Part shown: positions 47,034 to 57,545 of the stretch, one piece after another
Position numbering within the stretch: position 1 is the first letter of the stretch
Layout: each line of letters begins with the position of its first letter
Assembly (NCBI RefSeq): GCF_019130065.1
Contig: NZ_JAHSPG010000018.1
Coordinates: forward strand, 434,001-498,000
Reading direction: 5' to 3'
From: Pinibacter aurantiacus
GTDB taxonomy: Bacteria; Bacteroidota; Bacteroidia; Chitinophagales; Chitinophagaceae
Length of the DNA: 64,000 bases
Position numbers and translations under genes: made by a program
Notes under the pieces: model-generated
Seen by the model: only the letters and a program-made list of their open reading frames with translations
The model's database searches: none
Told to the model about the DNA's origin: nothing

Positions 47034-47453
47034 ATGGATGAATTTCTGCACAATTTTATTGGTACCGGTTGGAAGTTTCCCGTTGAGTTCAACGAAGCAT
47101 CGGGCGGAGTCGAGATGATCACCGGAGAAGAAGACATACAAAACAGTCTTGACATTTTGTTTTCCACCTACACAGGTGAAAGAGTGATGCATCCTGATTA
47201 TGGGTCAGAGTTGTCAACTTTTCTTTTTTCGCCCATGAACAAAAGCACACTCACTTATATGGAGTCGATTGTGAATGATGCCATACTGTTTAACGAACCT
47301 AGAGTGGTGGTTAACTCTGTAGAAATTGAACCCGCAGCCAGTGAGCTTGGCTTGTTGCATATAAAAGTGAACTACACTGTAAGTGCGACCAACAACCGGT
47401 ACAACTATGTGTATCCTTTCTATTTGAAAGAAGCGACCAATCTTCAACTCTAA
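47034..47453 (+). CDS. gp25-like baseplate wedge protein (Afp9/Pvc9-like)
   Basis: The 139 residues carry the GPW/gp25 pattern, DIQNSLDILFSTYTGERVMH followed by YGSELSTFLFSPMN. The EPR motif that nucleates the sheath is visible as NEPRVVVNSVEIEP. In Afp/PVC the gp25 gene lies before that of the tip, so the two are swapped here. Confidence 0.94.
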   Translation: MDEFLHNFIGTGWKFPVEFNEASGGVEMITGEEDIQNSLDILFSTYTGERVMHPDYGSELSTFLFSPMNKSTLTYMESIVNDAILFNEPRVVVNSVEIEPAASELGLLHIKVNYTVSATNNRYNYVYPFYLKEATNLQL

Positions 47454-47474
47454 GATCAATTTATATCAATAACT

Positions 47475-50400
47475 GTGAAGACGGACCTCAAAAAATACAG
47501 GAACATTTTAAAGCAGGAGGGAACAGCAAGAATTGAAAGATATCTGGCTGATCTTGATCCTGCTTCCGTGGTTATGGACGACCGATCACTTGCAAACCTG
47601 CTTTTGTATGCGCAAAAGTATTACAGCAATGTCCGGTTCATGCCTGCTAACAGCAATGACTTTAACGATAGCTGGGAAATGTTTTTTGAAAAGGATGTAA
47701 TCTTTATACTTACAAAAATAGCCTCTAAAAATGCGCAGCATATCCGCGAAGCTTTTGATCTGTTATATAAACAATATGACGAGAATAAGAATGCAGAGGC
47801 GATAATTGAGCTTACGCAATACATTTACCAGCGCTTTCAAAAAATTAAAGAGTGGCTGGGGCTTATCATTGCGCATGAGTTGCTTCACAACGACCTTAAG
47901 ATCTTTATTGATGCATATCTTTCCAAAAAAGCACAGGACTTTTATGCAGTAACATCTTTGCAAAGATGGAACGACAAAAAAGGAAGGGAGCTGCAGGAAC
48001 AGGTTGCAACACTTATTGATGATGATATTTGGGGAACCAAAAGAGATTTTGAAGCGGCTGCTAAAGATATATTTATCGACGGCGCTGATGAAGCAGAACG
48101 ATCTGCTAATGCAGTTATAAAACTGAATGATATTTTTGACACGCTTTATTATGTTACGGATGCGACGATCATTAATGCCAACAATTATTTTAAACAGATA
48201 CTACAGGGAGAAAAAAGCCACGCGCCGCAAATTGCATTGCTCGTAGCTTTTTTGAAGATGTTTGAGTTTTTACAGCAAGACTTCAATAACCTTCCCCGGA
48301 AGCATCTTGATTATTATTATTCCCAAATGCTGGGCATTCAAAAGGGCAATGCTGTTTCCGACAAGACTTATGTCTATTTTGAGATGGCTAAAGGATTTGA
48401 TGCTTACAAGATTGACAAAGGAACATTTCTTTCTGCAGGCAAGGATAAAAAGAATGTGGACCAATGGTATAGCGTTGATAAGGATGTGACGGTAAGCAAA
48501 GCAAGCATCACATCTATAAAGACAATGCTGGTAGACCGGACAGGAATAAACGGAAAGGACAATGATAAATCGGCAATCAAGGGTATCTATACAAATGAAT
48601 TGCAAAAGAGTGACAGTGGCACTTTCGAGCCTGCACCCTGGAATACGTTTGGAGACTTAAATGACTATCGCGCCGATATTGGTTTCGCAATCGCTTCGCC
48701 TCAACTATATTTATCACAGGGCGACCGTACGGTTACGATCAATTTTGAAACATCAGAAAGTATTGATGAGCAGGAGTTTGATATAAGCCTTATTAGATTA
48801 TTATTGACAGGCGAAAAAAAATGGCTCGACAGCAATGCACAGCAAGATGGCGTGTCCATTAACTATTTGAGAACAGAGGGCCCGCTAAACCTTGTATTAA
48901 GTTTCTCCGTGTCGATTGCGCAGCAATCAGCAATTGCAGCATTTGTGGCGGCCGTGCATGGCAACACATTTCAAAGCAATTCGCCCGTGCTCCAATGTCT
49001 GCTGCAATATCCCATTTTGAACGAAGGGGATGAAGATTATTACAATACGCTGTTGATGCAGTTGAACGTTCTTCAAAAAATAAAAACAACATCGTTTAGC
49101 ATCAGGGTGGAAGTAGGCAATTACCAGGGCGCAAGTTTTAACGGCGTACGTAATGTTGCTATTCAAAATCATGAAGCTGAACTGAACAGCTCAAAACCGT
49201 TCTATCCATTTACAGGAACACCGAAAGTTGGTTCCTCTTTTTACATTAGCAGTGACGAACTGGAAGCAAAGCAGGTAAAGAAAATGGCCATCAATATCGA
49301 CTGGATGTTGCCGCCAAACTTCAAAACATACTACGATAACTATTTTGCCCCTTACAACTCAAACAAATTTAATGTAGCGCTGAGTCAACTTAAAGACAAC
49401 TGCTGGACGCGCATTACAGAAACACCTGTCATTGACGTCGACAGTTTCGAACCCAGGTTCAGGGTAATAAGAATTGATTTCGACAAACCAGGAAACGAAG
49501 AAGCGACTGATGTTACTAAAGCAGATTTTTCAAAGCCTGAAGGAACCATCCGCATGAAGCTTCTGTACCCCGACTTCGGCCACAGCATTTATCCGCAGCT
49601 CATTACATCTTCTGCCATGAGCAAAAGCAGCGATAAAAAATCCGTTGAAAACTATAGCAAAATATTAAAAAAGCATTTGCATGATTCTGTAATCATGATC
49701 CTGCTTCCCGCAGACCTGGATCAAAGGAACGGTTCTTTAAAGGCCGTCTATGATATTTTTGATCAAATACCTGATAACGGGCAGGCAGGAAACATGCTGG
49801 TAAAAGCATTGAACCTGATCATAAGAAAACACAATGGAAGCAATGTGATTCTTAAAAAAGAAATACCTGATGAAGAACAACCAACGATTGTAGCCGACGC
49901 CGGCAACCGGAGCATTGTAAACGATGACAATCTAATTGAAAGAATATTGAACCTCGGCAGGCGACTGCGTCTTGTGAGCAGAGATGTACATCACGATCGT
50001 GACAGGCAAACAGTGGGCGATGTTGCGGAATCAATAAATGAAGAGCTTGTAACTACAGCAAGTTTCATTCTTCCATCAGAAAGTGAACTGGTCGCACTCA
50101 TAATGAACGAAACAAATATCGCTATCGGAAAAACGGTAACCAAAGTTTCTGGCGAACTTATCAGCCAGAGAAAAAGTGGCAGCATAACTCCCGCAGATAC
50201 GGAAAGGATTATTAAGAGAGAGTTTTCTGAGTCTAATGAAGTAATCAACGATATTATTGCTGAAAAGATAGCTGCGCTGTTGCTGGCAAATGAAGTGCCA
50301 CCACCACCATACACGCCGCTTATCAATTCTATTTCCATCAGCTACGTTGCTGAAAGCACTTACGACAGAACAAAAGATTGCATGTACCAGGTAACGCCTT

Positions 50401-51683
50401 TCGGTGTAGTAGAAACAGCGCCCTATTTTGAAGAGAATAATAACGAAGAATACAATAAAACGGCAAGATCGTACATCTTTCCGCAGAATGGCGTGTACAA
50501 AGGCAGTTCTACATTCGCTCCCGCGGGTATGTTTTTCATTGGCATTAAAGACCTTGTAAAAGATCACAATATTTCTGTGTTGTTTCAATTTGCAGAAGGC
50601 ACAAGAAAAACCGAAAACGATCCGCCAAGAATTTCGTGGCATTACCTCACATCAAACAACTGGGTTCCGTTTAAAAATGAAGACATCGTTTCCGATAATA
50701 CATACGGACTGCAAACCACCGGTATTATTGAATTTGCGGTACCAGACAAAATAACGAATGAGAATACGCTGATCAATCAACCCGGAACCTTTTGGATAGC
50801 GGCGATGGTACAGGATGCCCCGGCTTCCTTTCCAATGCTTTTAAACATTGCCCCTAACGCCGTAACTGCAACATTCAGGGATGAGGGAAATGATCCCTCT
50901 CATTACGAATTGCCATTGCCTGCACTGAAAATAACCAAACTGGTGGATGCCGTTGCGGCCATTAAAAAAGTAGTACAACCGCTTGCTTCATTTAATGGAA
51001 AAATGCCGGAGCAAGGCAAAGAATATTATGCAAGAGTAAGCGAACGGCTGCGGCATAAGGCAAGGGCACTTACTGTGTGGGATTATGAACATCTTGTACT
51101 CGCTACTTTTCCTGCAGTGTTCAAAGTGAAATGCCTCAACAATTATTACAACGGAAATTTTGCCGCGGGGCATGTAACAATTGTACCTGTGTGCGATCTG
51201 CGCAACAACGATACTTCGAATGTTGACCTGCTGTTTCCCAGAGCCAGTTATGTATTGCTGACAAGTATTAAGAAATTCCTTGCAGCACGTACATCACCAT
51301 TTGTGAAAATACATGTGATCAATCCAGAACTTGACAGGATACTTATCACTTGTAAGGTGAAGTTCAGAAAGGGCGTCGACAAAGGATTTTATCTGAAGCA
51401 GCTTAATGCGGACATAGTTCGTTTTCTTACGCCATGGGCAAACAACGACATTAAGATGTTGTCATTTTCATCGAAAGTATACAGGTCATCCGTCACCAAC
51501 TTTATAGACAAACGACCTTACGTAGATTTTGTTACCGACGTGGAAATGTTCCAATACGTTGAAAAAGAGAAAGATTTCTACAAACTGCCCAACGGAACCA
51601 AATCGTTGAAGGAGACGGCATTTACAACGCCGCATTCCATTTTGGTATCTGAGCAGGAACATAATATAAAACTGATCGATTGA
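47475..51683 (+). CDS. large baseplate wedge protein (J-like, Afp11/Pvc11-like)
   Basis: The 1402-residue protein starts at GTG. It has a helical N-terminal part, a long beta-rich middle and a baseplate-J-type C-terminal region (about 1170-1400). That region has ARVSERLRHKARALTVWDYE, VTIVPVCDL and PFVKIHVINPELDRILITCK. Such proteins form the T4 gp6-like wedge that surrounds the spike hub. Neighbours on both sides are baseplate genes. The start could lie further in, at an internal ATG, since no clear ribosome-binding site precedes the GTG. Confidence 0.88.
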   Translation: MKTDLKKYRNILKQEGTARIERYLADLDPASVVMDDRSLANLLLYAQKYYSNVRFMPANSNDFNDSWEMFFEKDVIFILTKIASKNAQHIREAFDLLYKQYDENKNAEAIIELTQYIYQRFQKIKEWLGLIIAHELLHNDLKIFIDAYLSKKAQDFYAVTSLQRWNDKKGRELQEQVATLIDDDIWGTKRDFEAAAKDIFIDGADEAERSANAVIKLNDIFDTLYYVTDATIINANNYFKQILQGEKSHAPQIALLVAFLKMFEFLQQDFNNLPRKHLDYYYSQMLGIQKGNAVSDKTYVYFEMAKGFDAYKIDKGTFLSAGKDKKNVDQWYSVDKDVTVSKASITSIKTMLVDRTGINGKDNDKSAIKGIYTNELQKSDSGTFEPAPWNTFGDLNDYRADIGFAIASPQLYLSQGDRTVTINFETSESIDEQEFDISLIRLLLTGEKKWLDSNAQQDGVSINYLRTEGPLNLVLSFSVSIAQQSAIAAFVAAVHGNTFQSNSPVLQCLLQYPILNEGDEDYYNTLLMQLNVLQKIKTTSFSIRVEVGNYQGASFNGVRNVAIQNHEAELNSSKPFYPFTGTPKVGSSFYISSDELEAKQVKKMAINIDWMLPPNFKTYYDNYFAPYNSNKFNVALSQLKDNCWTRITETPVIDVDSFEPRFRVIRIDFDKPGNEEATDVTKADFSKPEGTIRMKLLYPDFGHSIYPQLITSSAMSKSSDKKSVENYSKILKKHLHDSVIMILLPADLDQRNGSLKAVYDIFDQIPDNGQAGNMLVKALNLIIRKHNGSNVILKKEIPDEEQPTIVADAGNRSIVNDDNLIERILNLGRRLRLVSRDVHHDRDRQTVGDVAESINEELVTTASFILPSESELVALIMNETNIAIGKTVTKVSGELISQRKSGSITPADTERIIKREFSESNEVINDIIAEKIAALLLANEVPPPPYTPLINSISISYVAESTYDRTKDCMYQVTPFGVVETAPYFEENNNEEYNKTARSYIFPQNGVYKGSSTFAPAGMFFIGIKDLVKDHNISVLFQFAEGTRKTENDPPRISWHYLTSNNWVPFKNEDIVSDNTYGLQTTGIIEFAVPDKITNENTLINQPGTFWIAAMVQDAPASFPMLLNIAPNAVTATFRDEGNDPSHYELPLPALKITKLVDAVAAIKKVVQPLASFNGKMPEQGKEYYARVSERLRHKARALTVWDYEHLVLATFPAVFKVKCLNNYYNGNFAAGHVTIVPVCDLRNNDTSNVDLLFPRASYVLLTSIKKFLAARTSPFVKIHVINPELDRILITCKVKFRKGVDKGFYLKQLNADIVRFLTPWANNDIKMLSFSSKVYRSSVTNFIDKRPYVDFVTDVEMFQYVEKEKDFYKLPNGTKSLKETAFTTPHSILVSEQEHNIKLID

Positions 51684-51711
51684 TGGTTTGATTTTTTATA
51701 AACGATTTTAT

Positions 51712-54700
51712 ATGCCAGAAAAAGCCAGGATAGATGTAAACAACAAACTCAATAAGTCGGAAGATTTTTATTTTCTGAAGAAGCAAGCCATTGAGATCAT
51801 TGAAAATTTGTCTGGCAGAAACTGGAGCGATTACAACACACACGACCCCGGCATTACCATACTCGAAGCATTGTGCTACGCCATTACGGAGCTGGGTTAC
51901 AAAACATCCCTTGACATTCAGGATATACTCGCTTCGGGAGATAATACCGATAAATTACATCATACTCAATTATACTCTGCAAGGGAAATATTGCCATGCA
52001 ACCCTGTTACGCTTAACGATTTTCGCAAATTGATCATCGATGTGAAAGGTGTTAAAAATGCATGGGTGGAACTTAGCAGCGAAAGCGAAGTTCCAGTATT
52101 TATCAGGGAGAAACAATCGGGTGAAAATGATAGCAGCAAGTATGAATTAACCTATGATGCAGAGTCGGCCCTCCAGTTGCTTGAGCTCAGGGGGTTGTAC
52201 AAAGTGTATGTTGAGTTCGAAGACAATATTCGTTTCGAAGAGCAAAAGGATCATATTGTATCAGTCATTCGCCAGCGGTTACATTCGCATCGCAATTTAT
52301 GCGAAGACTTTGTAAGTATTACCTCTGTAGAATATGAATACTTCACAGTTAGTATGGAGTTGAAGGTAAGTGAAGGCGCAGATATAGAAAAGATCAATGC
52401 CAAAGTGTACAAACTAATTCATGATTTTATTTCTCCCGGCATAAAATTCTATACGGTTGAGCAAATCTTCTTGAAAGGATATAGTGTAGAAGAAATTTTT
52501 GAAGGCCCTGTATTAAAGCATGGGTTCATTGATGCAAAAGAGCTGGAGAACTCTGAACGAAGAAAAGAAATTCACGTCTCGGATATTATAAACATGGTGC
52601 TTGACATTGAAGGAGTCATCGCTATCATTGATTTCATGTTACCGGAAAATGCGGACTCTTTTGCCGATTTCAACGAGTGGATAAGCGAAGTGTACAAGCA
52701 GCAAAGAAAACCGAGACTGAACGCGAGCGATTCAAAGGTTACCTTCTCGAGGAGTGGCGACAGGCACAGATCTGAGGCAGACAAATATCCTGATAAAAAC
52801 AAAGTGCTCGCATTGTACACGTTCATGCAAAGCGCCGATACGGGTACCAAGCTAAAGAGCTATACCAAAGACTTCATTTTGCCAACCGTAGCACCGGCGG
52901 GCATCATGGCCTATTATCCAGTGCAGCAGACATTGCCGGCGATATACGGCATGAAGGAGCAAATAGTGGATGAAGAAGTTGACCGAGAAGCAATACAAAA
53001 GGCATTGAATGATCTGAAAAATTTTGAAGAAAGGCAGCGCAGCGACGCAAAATATAAACCCGCCATTGCCGACAAAACGCTGCGCCTCTATGCGATAGCA
53101 AAAGACGAGTTAAATAAATCCCTTGGAGAAATCAATAGCGATGCAGAGATAAAGAAGCTAAAGAAAGCATACGTGTCCACACAAATGGAGTCGCTTGATA
53201 AAAAGAAAAGGCTCACACTGCAGCTCAGAGGGTTTCTGATGTTCTTCGAACAACTGCTGGGAGATTACCTACAGGACCTCTCCAATATAAAAAATGCGAT
53301 GTCATTTGATGCCGAAGTATCCCCCGAATTCTCTTCGGATATTTTTTCGGAGATCAACGACTTTGAAACATTGTTCTTAAGCATACAGACTTACAACAAC
53401 AGTCACAGCAATCTCGTGGAACCCGGCAATGGCTATTATTTCAAACGCACAAAAATATTGAATCACCTGCTTGCAAGGTTTAGCGAGGCCATGTATATCA
53501 TATCAGACTTGCCGGATAAAAAATACGGCGGAGGTGGCGAGATACTGAAAGACAAGACCGCCATGTTGAAAGATTACATTCAGGTAAGTAAGTACCGGGG
53601 CAGGAGTTACGATTACACACAAGATGAGGTATGGGATACTGCAAATGTGGAAGGAATAAAAAAGCGGATATGCCGCCTCACAGGCATAGATACTTATGAA
53701 AGAACAAATATTACATCCGCCAACATTTCCGTTGAAGAAAAGATCCTTCAAAATAATATCAAACGGTATGAAGTCGTAGTAAGAGATCCTGAAAGCACAG
53801 AAGATGTTTTATTAAGAAGCGTGCATTATGAAAATGAAAGTGAGGCTTATGAAACCCTGACCTGGTTGCTTGAAAATGGCTCAAACAGGAAGTTATACGA
53901 CGTAGAGGGTGAAAAGGGAAAGATTAGCTATGCGATCAAAAGACTGAACCAGGAGAATGAGTACGAAAGTATTGCCTCTGCACATTTCGATCATAGAGGA
54001 ACAATGGAAAAGTCGCTGGATAAAGTTCAACTTTTCTTTGCCGATATTTCAAAGAATGAAAATTTTCATGTACTCGAACATATTTTGCTGCGGCCCAGGA
54101 TCACTGGCAGGAGAAATGCTCCAAGAAAAAATGATGAGATTATTGAAGCTGACGTAACCCTTTTGCTGCCGGCATTGGAACCGGACGGGCCATATAATCT
54201 GGAGAAAAAAGAAGACAACGTATTGCGTTACAGGTTCAATATAGTTGACATACAAAAAAGACAAAGCGCAGCACCATTATGGAGCCTTCAAATCATCAAC
54301 AGTGAAACTGATGAAACGGTGCTAATCATACCTGAAACATTCTCCATTTACAAGCATGCGGTTGATAGGATTGAGCATATCAAAAGGGCCGCTGCCGACC
54401 AGGAAAATTACCACACAAGTATATATGCCGATGGATTCAATCTATTCAAAATAGAAGAAAATGGAGTGACACTGGCAAGCAGCAAACAAAAGTTTAAAGA
54501 CAAAGATGCGATGGAGTTGCTTATAAATGAACTGATCAATTTCTTTTCTTACGAGCTGCCGCAAGAAGAAATTGAAGACGAAGAGGACCTTGATAAATCG
54601 TCGCTGCTTGATCCATATTCTTTCCAGGTAACATTTGTATTGCCATCATGGCCCGCAAGATTTCGCGATGTGAGCTTCCGGCATCTGCTGGAGAAGGCGA

Positions 54701-54888
54701 TTTTCCTGGAAGTGCCTGCACACATAGCGCCAACAATTCAATGGCTCGATCACAGGCAAATGAAAGAATTTGAAACTGCTTATAAAATGTGGATTACCGG
54801 GCAGGCAGACAACGACATATCGGATGTAGAGATTGTAAACAACCTTTTGTATGTGTTGAAAAAAATAAATGATGAGGCTCCAGAATGA
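51712..54888 (+). CDS. second large baseplate protein (Afp12/Pvc12-like)
   Basis: Taking the ATG at 51712 (MPEKARIDVNNK) gives 1058 residues. The TTG at 51688 would add eight. The N-terminal part has the eCIS pattern SGRNWSDYNTHDPGITILEA, also seen in gp7-like and J-like wedge proteins. The rest alternates helical and beta segments. With the J-like protein it would build the baseplate wedges. The tape-measure gene overlaps its end by four bases. Confidence 0.85.
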   Translation: MPEKARIDVNNKLNKSEDFYFLKKQAIEIIENLSGRNWSDYNTHDPGITILEALCYAITELGYKTSLDIQDILASGDNTDKLHHTQLYSAREILPCNPVTLNDFRKLIIDVKGVKNAWVELSSESEVPVFIREKQSGENDSSKYELTYDAESALQLLELRGLYKVYVEFEDNIRFEEQKDHIVSVIRQRLHSHRNLCEDFVSITSVEYEYFTVSMELKVSEGADIEKINAKVYKLIHDFISPGIKFYTVEQIFLKGYSVEEIFEGPVLKHGFIDAKELENSERRKEIHVSDIINMVLDIEGVIAIIDFMLPENADSFADFNEWISEVYKQQRKPRLNASDSKVTFSRSGDRHRSEADKYPDKNKVLALYTFMQSADTGTKLKSYTKDFILPTVAPAGIMAYYPVQQTLPAIYGMKEQIVDEEVDREAIQKALNDLKNFEERQRSDAKYKPAIADKTLRLYAIAKDELNKSLGEINSDAEIKKLKKAYVSTQMESLDKKKRLTLQLRGFLMFFEQLLGDYLQDLSNIKNAMSFDAEVSPEFSSDIFSEINDFETLFLSIQTYNNSHSNLVEPGNGYYFKRTKILNHLLARFSEAMYIISDLPDKKYGGGGEILKDKTAMLKDYIQVSKYRGRSYDYTQDEVWDTANVEGIKKRICRLTGIDTYERTNITSANISVEEKILQNNIKRYEVVVRDPESTEDVLLRSVHYENESEAYETLTWLLENGSNRKLYDVEGEKGKISYAIKRLNQENEYESIASAHFDHRGTMEKSLDKVQLFFADISKNENFHVLEHILLRPRITGRRNAPRKNDEIIEADVTLLLPALEPDGPYNLEKKEDNVLRYRFNIVDIQKRQSAAPLWSLQIINSETDETVLIIPETFSIYKHAVDRIEHIKRAAADQENYHTSIYADGFNLFKIEENGVTLASSKQKFKDKDAMELLINELINFFSYELPQEEIEDEEDLDKSSLLDPYSFQVTFVLPSWPARFRDVSFRHLLEKAIFLEVPAHIAPTIQWLDHRQMKEFETAYKMWITGQADNDISDVEIVNNLLYVLKKINDEAPE

Positions 54889-57182
54889 TTGAACACACTA
54901 TTAACAGGGAAATTTTTGACTTTCACTACGGGTCAGAAAAAGTTGCTGAAAGAATGCAAAGGCAACTGGTGAATTACTATGCTTACGAATTCAACCAGAT
55001 CATTCAGCGGGCCATTGAGCAGCAGTTTGCTTCCAGTGAATTCTATTTTTGTGACAGGATAGAAATTGACCTGGGTGATATTGAAGAAGATGCATTTGAA
55101 GAAAGAGAGGTGTTTGAAAAATTCGAGGATGTATTAACGCAAAAACTGAGGCAAATTAAAAACTCGCCATCCCCACAGGTTTCTTATGAAAAAATTGCAG
55201 AGGAGGTAGTGAAACAGTTTCTGCTGGAAGGTGATGTGCCCTGGTGGATCAACAAAAACGACGTCATAGCAATACAACCTTTGGTACGATTACTGGTTAA
55301 CCGGGCGCCTGAGAAATTGATGGCCATCATAAAGCATAACAGGGATACTGCATTGGTAAGATTGGCTACTCTTTTCAACGAAAGCAGCAACAGCGATGTT
55401 ATAGCATTCAAGTCATTTCTTGAAGCATTGAGAAAAGAAGGGCTGTCAATTGATCAACCTTCTTTGGTACCTGTTACTGCAGACGATCTGCACAGCCGCC
55501 GCTACGACAGAGCCAGGCTAGTACAAGGAAACAGAATTACACTTCAACTCCATGAGTCGGAGCCAGATGTACTGCAGAAACTGGAAAAAATATTAAGCAA
55601 GGGTGTTCACTCAGTTTCTTCAACTGATAAAGATGCGATCATTGCGGCGATAGTGAAACGTAAGAGACTGCTTTCTGCAATAAAAGAAATGACCCTGTTT
55701 ACAAATCAGGAAACGATCAAAGCAATGACATGGCTGTTACAGAAACAAAGATTATCTGCCAGCGCTGAAAAAAAACTAACAATGCATTTGTCCACGTTTT
55801 CTGTTTATGCATTGCATTGGTTAGCTGCGGAAACACTCAGAATGCAGTCCCCAACAAGTGTGCGCCGTGATGAAGAAAATACAACCCCCGGTACGTCCAG
55901 CGATCTTAGTTCAAAGATCATAGAGAGCGAAGAACTAAAAGAAGCAGCGCAGCAAACCAGCAATAACGAGAATGAAAATGATGAAACAGACATCTTAAAA
56001 CAAGAGGCACTAAAAGAACAGGCAGCAGAGCAGAAGTTGTCACAAAAGCAGGGTGCTTCATCTACGAACTTCTATAGCAGGGCGGCGTCAATAAATTACT
56101 TGCTTGAAAAGCTAAGACTCAAACACGCATCGTCCACAATATTTGACAACTATAGCGATTCTGCCATACAAGAGCTTGCGTCATCTTTTAACAAAATTGA
56201 GCAGGACGTGGCGGGCAAAAAAATGCTTGCTGCTTTTTTATTAGAACATCCCTATTTTTTCAAGTTCAATTTTCTCGAAATTATTACGGAGGGTTTTGCA
56301 ATACCGGCACCGGAAGACCAGCGAAATGAATCATTGCGACGAACCACGGAAAGGGCCAACATCACAGAAACTTTATTTTCGGAATTAAAAACTTTGCGTC
56401 GCAAAACTGAAGCTATTTTGCAAAAACTTAGCGAAAATGAATTGCTGATACTTCAGGATGTTTTGCAGAAGAAATCGTTAGCAACTAAACGCGAACATCA
56501 AACAATGCAAAAGGTCTTACAGCTAATGCCTGTAAAACTACTTGTTCTTTTACAGGCTTTTACAATGTTGAGTGAAAGCAGCATCGCTTCCACAATTGTA
56601 GTTCAGTCTGCAGCCAAAGATCAGACAATCGATATAGTTGACGAACATCTACCTGTCGATCATTTTCAACATTCGGGACAGCCCAGAAAAATACAAATCA
56701 ACAATGCCGGTATTTGCCTGGTTGCTGCATACCTGCCTTCTTTTTTCAAAAACATGCATTTGTTAGAGGATAAGAAATTCAAAAGCATTTCCCACGCCAT
56801 GCAGGCAATGTATTTGATAGCTTACCTCGCAGAAGGAGCAACGAAGCACAAGGAGTATTTGCTACAGTTTAATAAAATATTAACCGGCTTTGCTGTTACC
56901 GATCCCGTGGCTCATATGCCAAGATTACCCTCAGGATATAAAAAAGAAGCAGATGCTCTTTTAACTGCAATCATTGAAAACTGGAAAGCTTTAAGAAATA
57001 CGAGTATCAATGGTTTCAGGCAGTCTTTCCTGCAGCGCAACGGTTTGCTTACAGACAATGGGGACTCCTGGACATTGCAGGTTGAAAGAAAAGGGCATGA
57101 TGTGTTGATAGACAGTGTTCCATGGAGTTTTAGTATGATCCGGTTTCCCTGGATGCGAAAGCCCGTTGTGGTAGAATGGTAA
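54885..57182 (+). CDS. CIS tape-measure protein (Afp14/Pvc14-like)
   Basis: The 765-residue protein opens with HTINREIFDFHYGSEKVAER and the conserved FYFCDRIEIDLGDI stretch of the contractile injection system tape-measure family. Helical segments and a Gln/Glu-rich low-complexity part (about 330-395) follow. The C-terminus ends in SFSMIRFPWMRKPVVVEW. Tape-measure length sets tail length in Afp. The four-base start-stop overlap links it to the baseplate gene. It closes the structural operon. Confidence 0.88.
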   Translation: MIEHTINREIFDFHYGSEKVAERMQRQLVNYYAYEFNQIIQRAIEQQFASSEFYFCDRIEIDLGDIEEDAFEEREVFEKFEDVLTQKLRQIKNSPSPQVSYEKIAEEVVKQFLLEGDVPWWINKNDVIAIQPLVRLLVNRAPEKLMAIIKHNRDTALVRLATLFNESSNSDVIAFKSFLEALRKEGLSIDQPSLVPVTADDLHSRRYDRARLVQGNRITLQLHESEPDVLQKLEKILSKGVHSVSSTDKDAIIAAIVKRKRLLSAIKEMTLFTNQETIKAMTWLLQKQRLSASAEKKLTMHLSTFSVYALHWLAAETLRMQSPTSVRRDEENTTPGTSSDLSSKIIESEELKEAAQQTSNNENENDETDILKQEALKEQAAEQKLSQKQGASSTNFYSRAASINYLLEKLRLKHASSTIFDNYSDSAIQELASSFNKIEQDVAGKKMLAAFLLEHPYFFKFNFLEIITEGFAIPAPEDQRNESLRRTTERANITETLFSELKTLRRKTEAILQKLSENELLILQDVLQKKSLATKREHQTMQKVLQLMPVKLLVLLQAFTMLSESSIASTIVVQSAAKDQTIDIVDEHLPVDHFQHSGQPRKIQINNAGICLVAAYLPSFFKNMHLLEDKKFKSISHAMQAMYLIAYLAEGATKHKEYLLQFNKILTGFAVTDPVAHMPRLPSGYKKEADALLTAIIENWKALRNTSINGFRQSFLQRNGLLTDNGDSWTLQVERKGHDVLIDSVPWSFSMIRFPWMRKPVVVEW

Positions 57183-57545
57183 GTGCTTTCGCCTGCAGAA
57201 ATGTCGATATACAAATTTCGAATAAAGGATTTTAAAGTGTAACTTTTGCCAACAACAGCCGCCCGAAAACACCCGCCGGACAAAAGATTCAACCTATCCC
57301 TGACCCTTGGAAAATGTTTAACTTTGTGTAACGGGTTGTATCTCTTTCAAATAAAAGTTGCGACTAAACAATAAGATCCGCATCGTAAGAAAAAAGTAGC
57401 ACCCGAAGCTGCAAAATTTTTATCCCCGTACATTATTATGACAACAACAAAGTGTAGTCTCGCTACTAAGCCGGTTGCAGTTTGTTTCAAATCCTACCTG
57501 CCAATTATTCTTTATTAATTAAAACCACCCCATCCAACGCTTACT
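57183..57545. other. gap between the structural operon and the signalling triad
   Basis: No gene was seen. TAACTTTG at 57319-57326 matches the Bacteroidota -7 element, but no good -33 TTTG precedes it at the proper distance. A promoter for the triad is likely somewhere in the gap. Confidence 0.35.

Noticed and set aside
24723-57182. Prophage
   Set aside because: No terminase, portal, capsid, integrase, replication or lysis cassette beyond one amidase. The AAA+ ATPase, DUF4157 and DUF5908 genes point to an eCIS.
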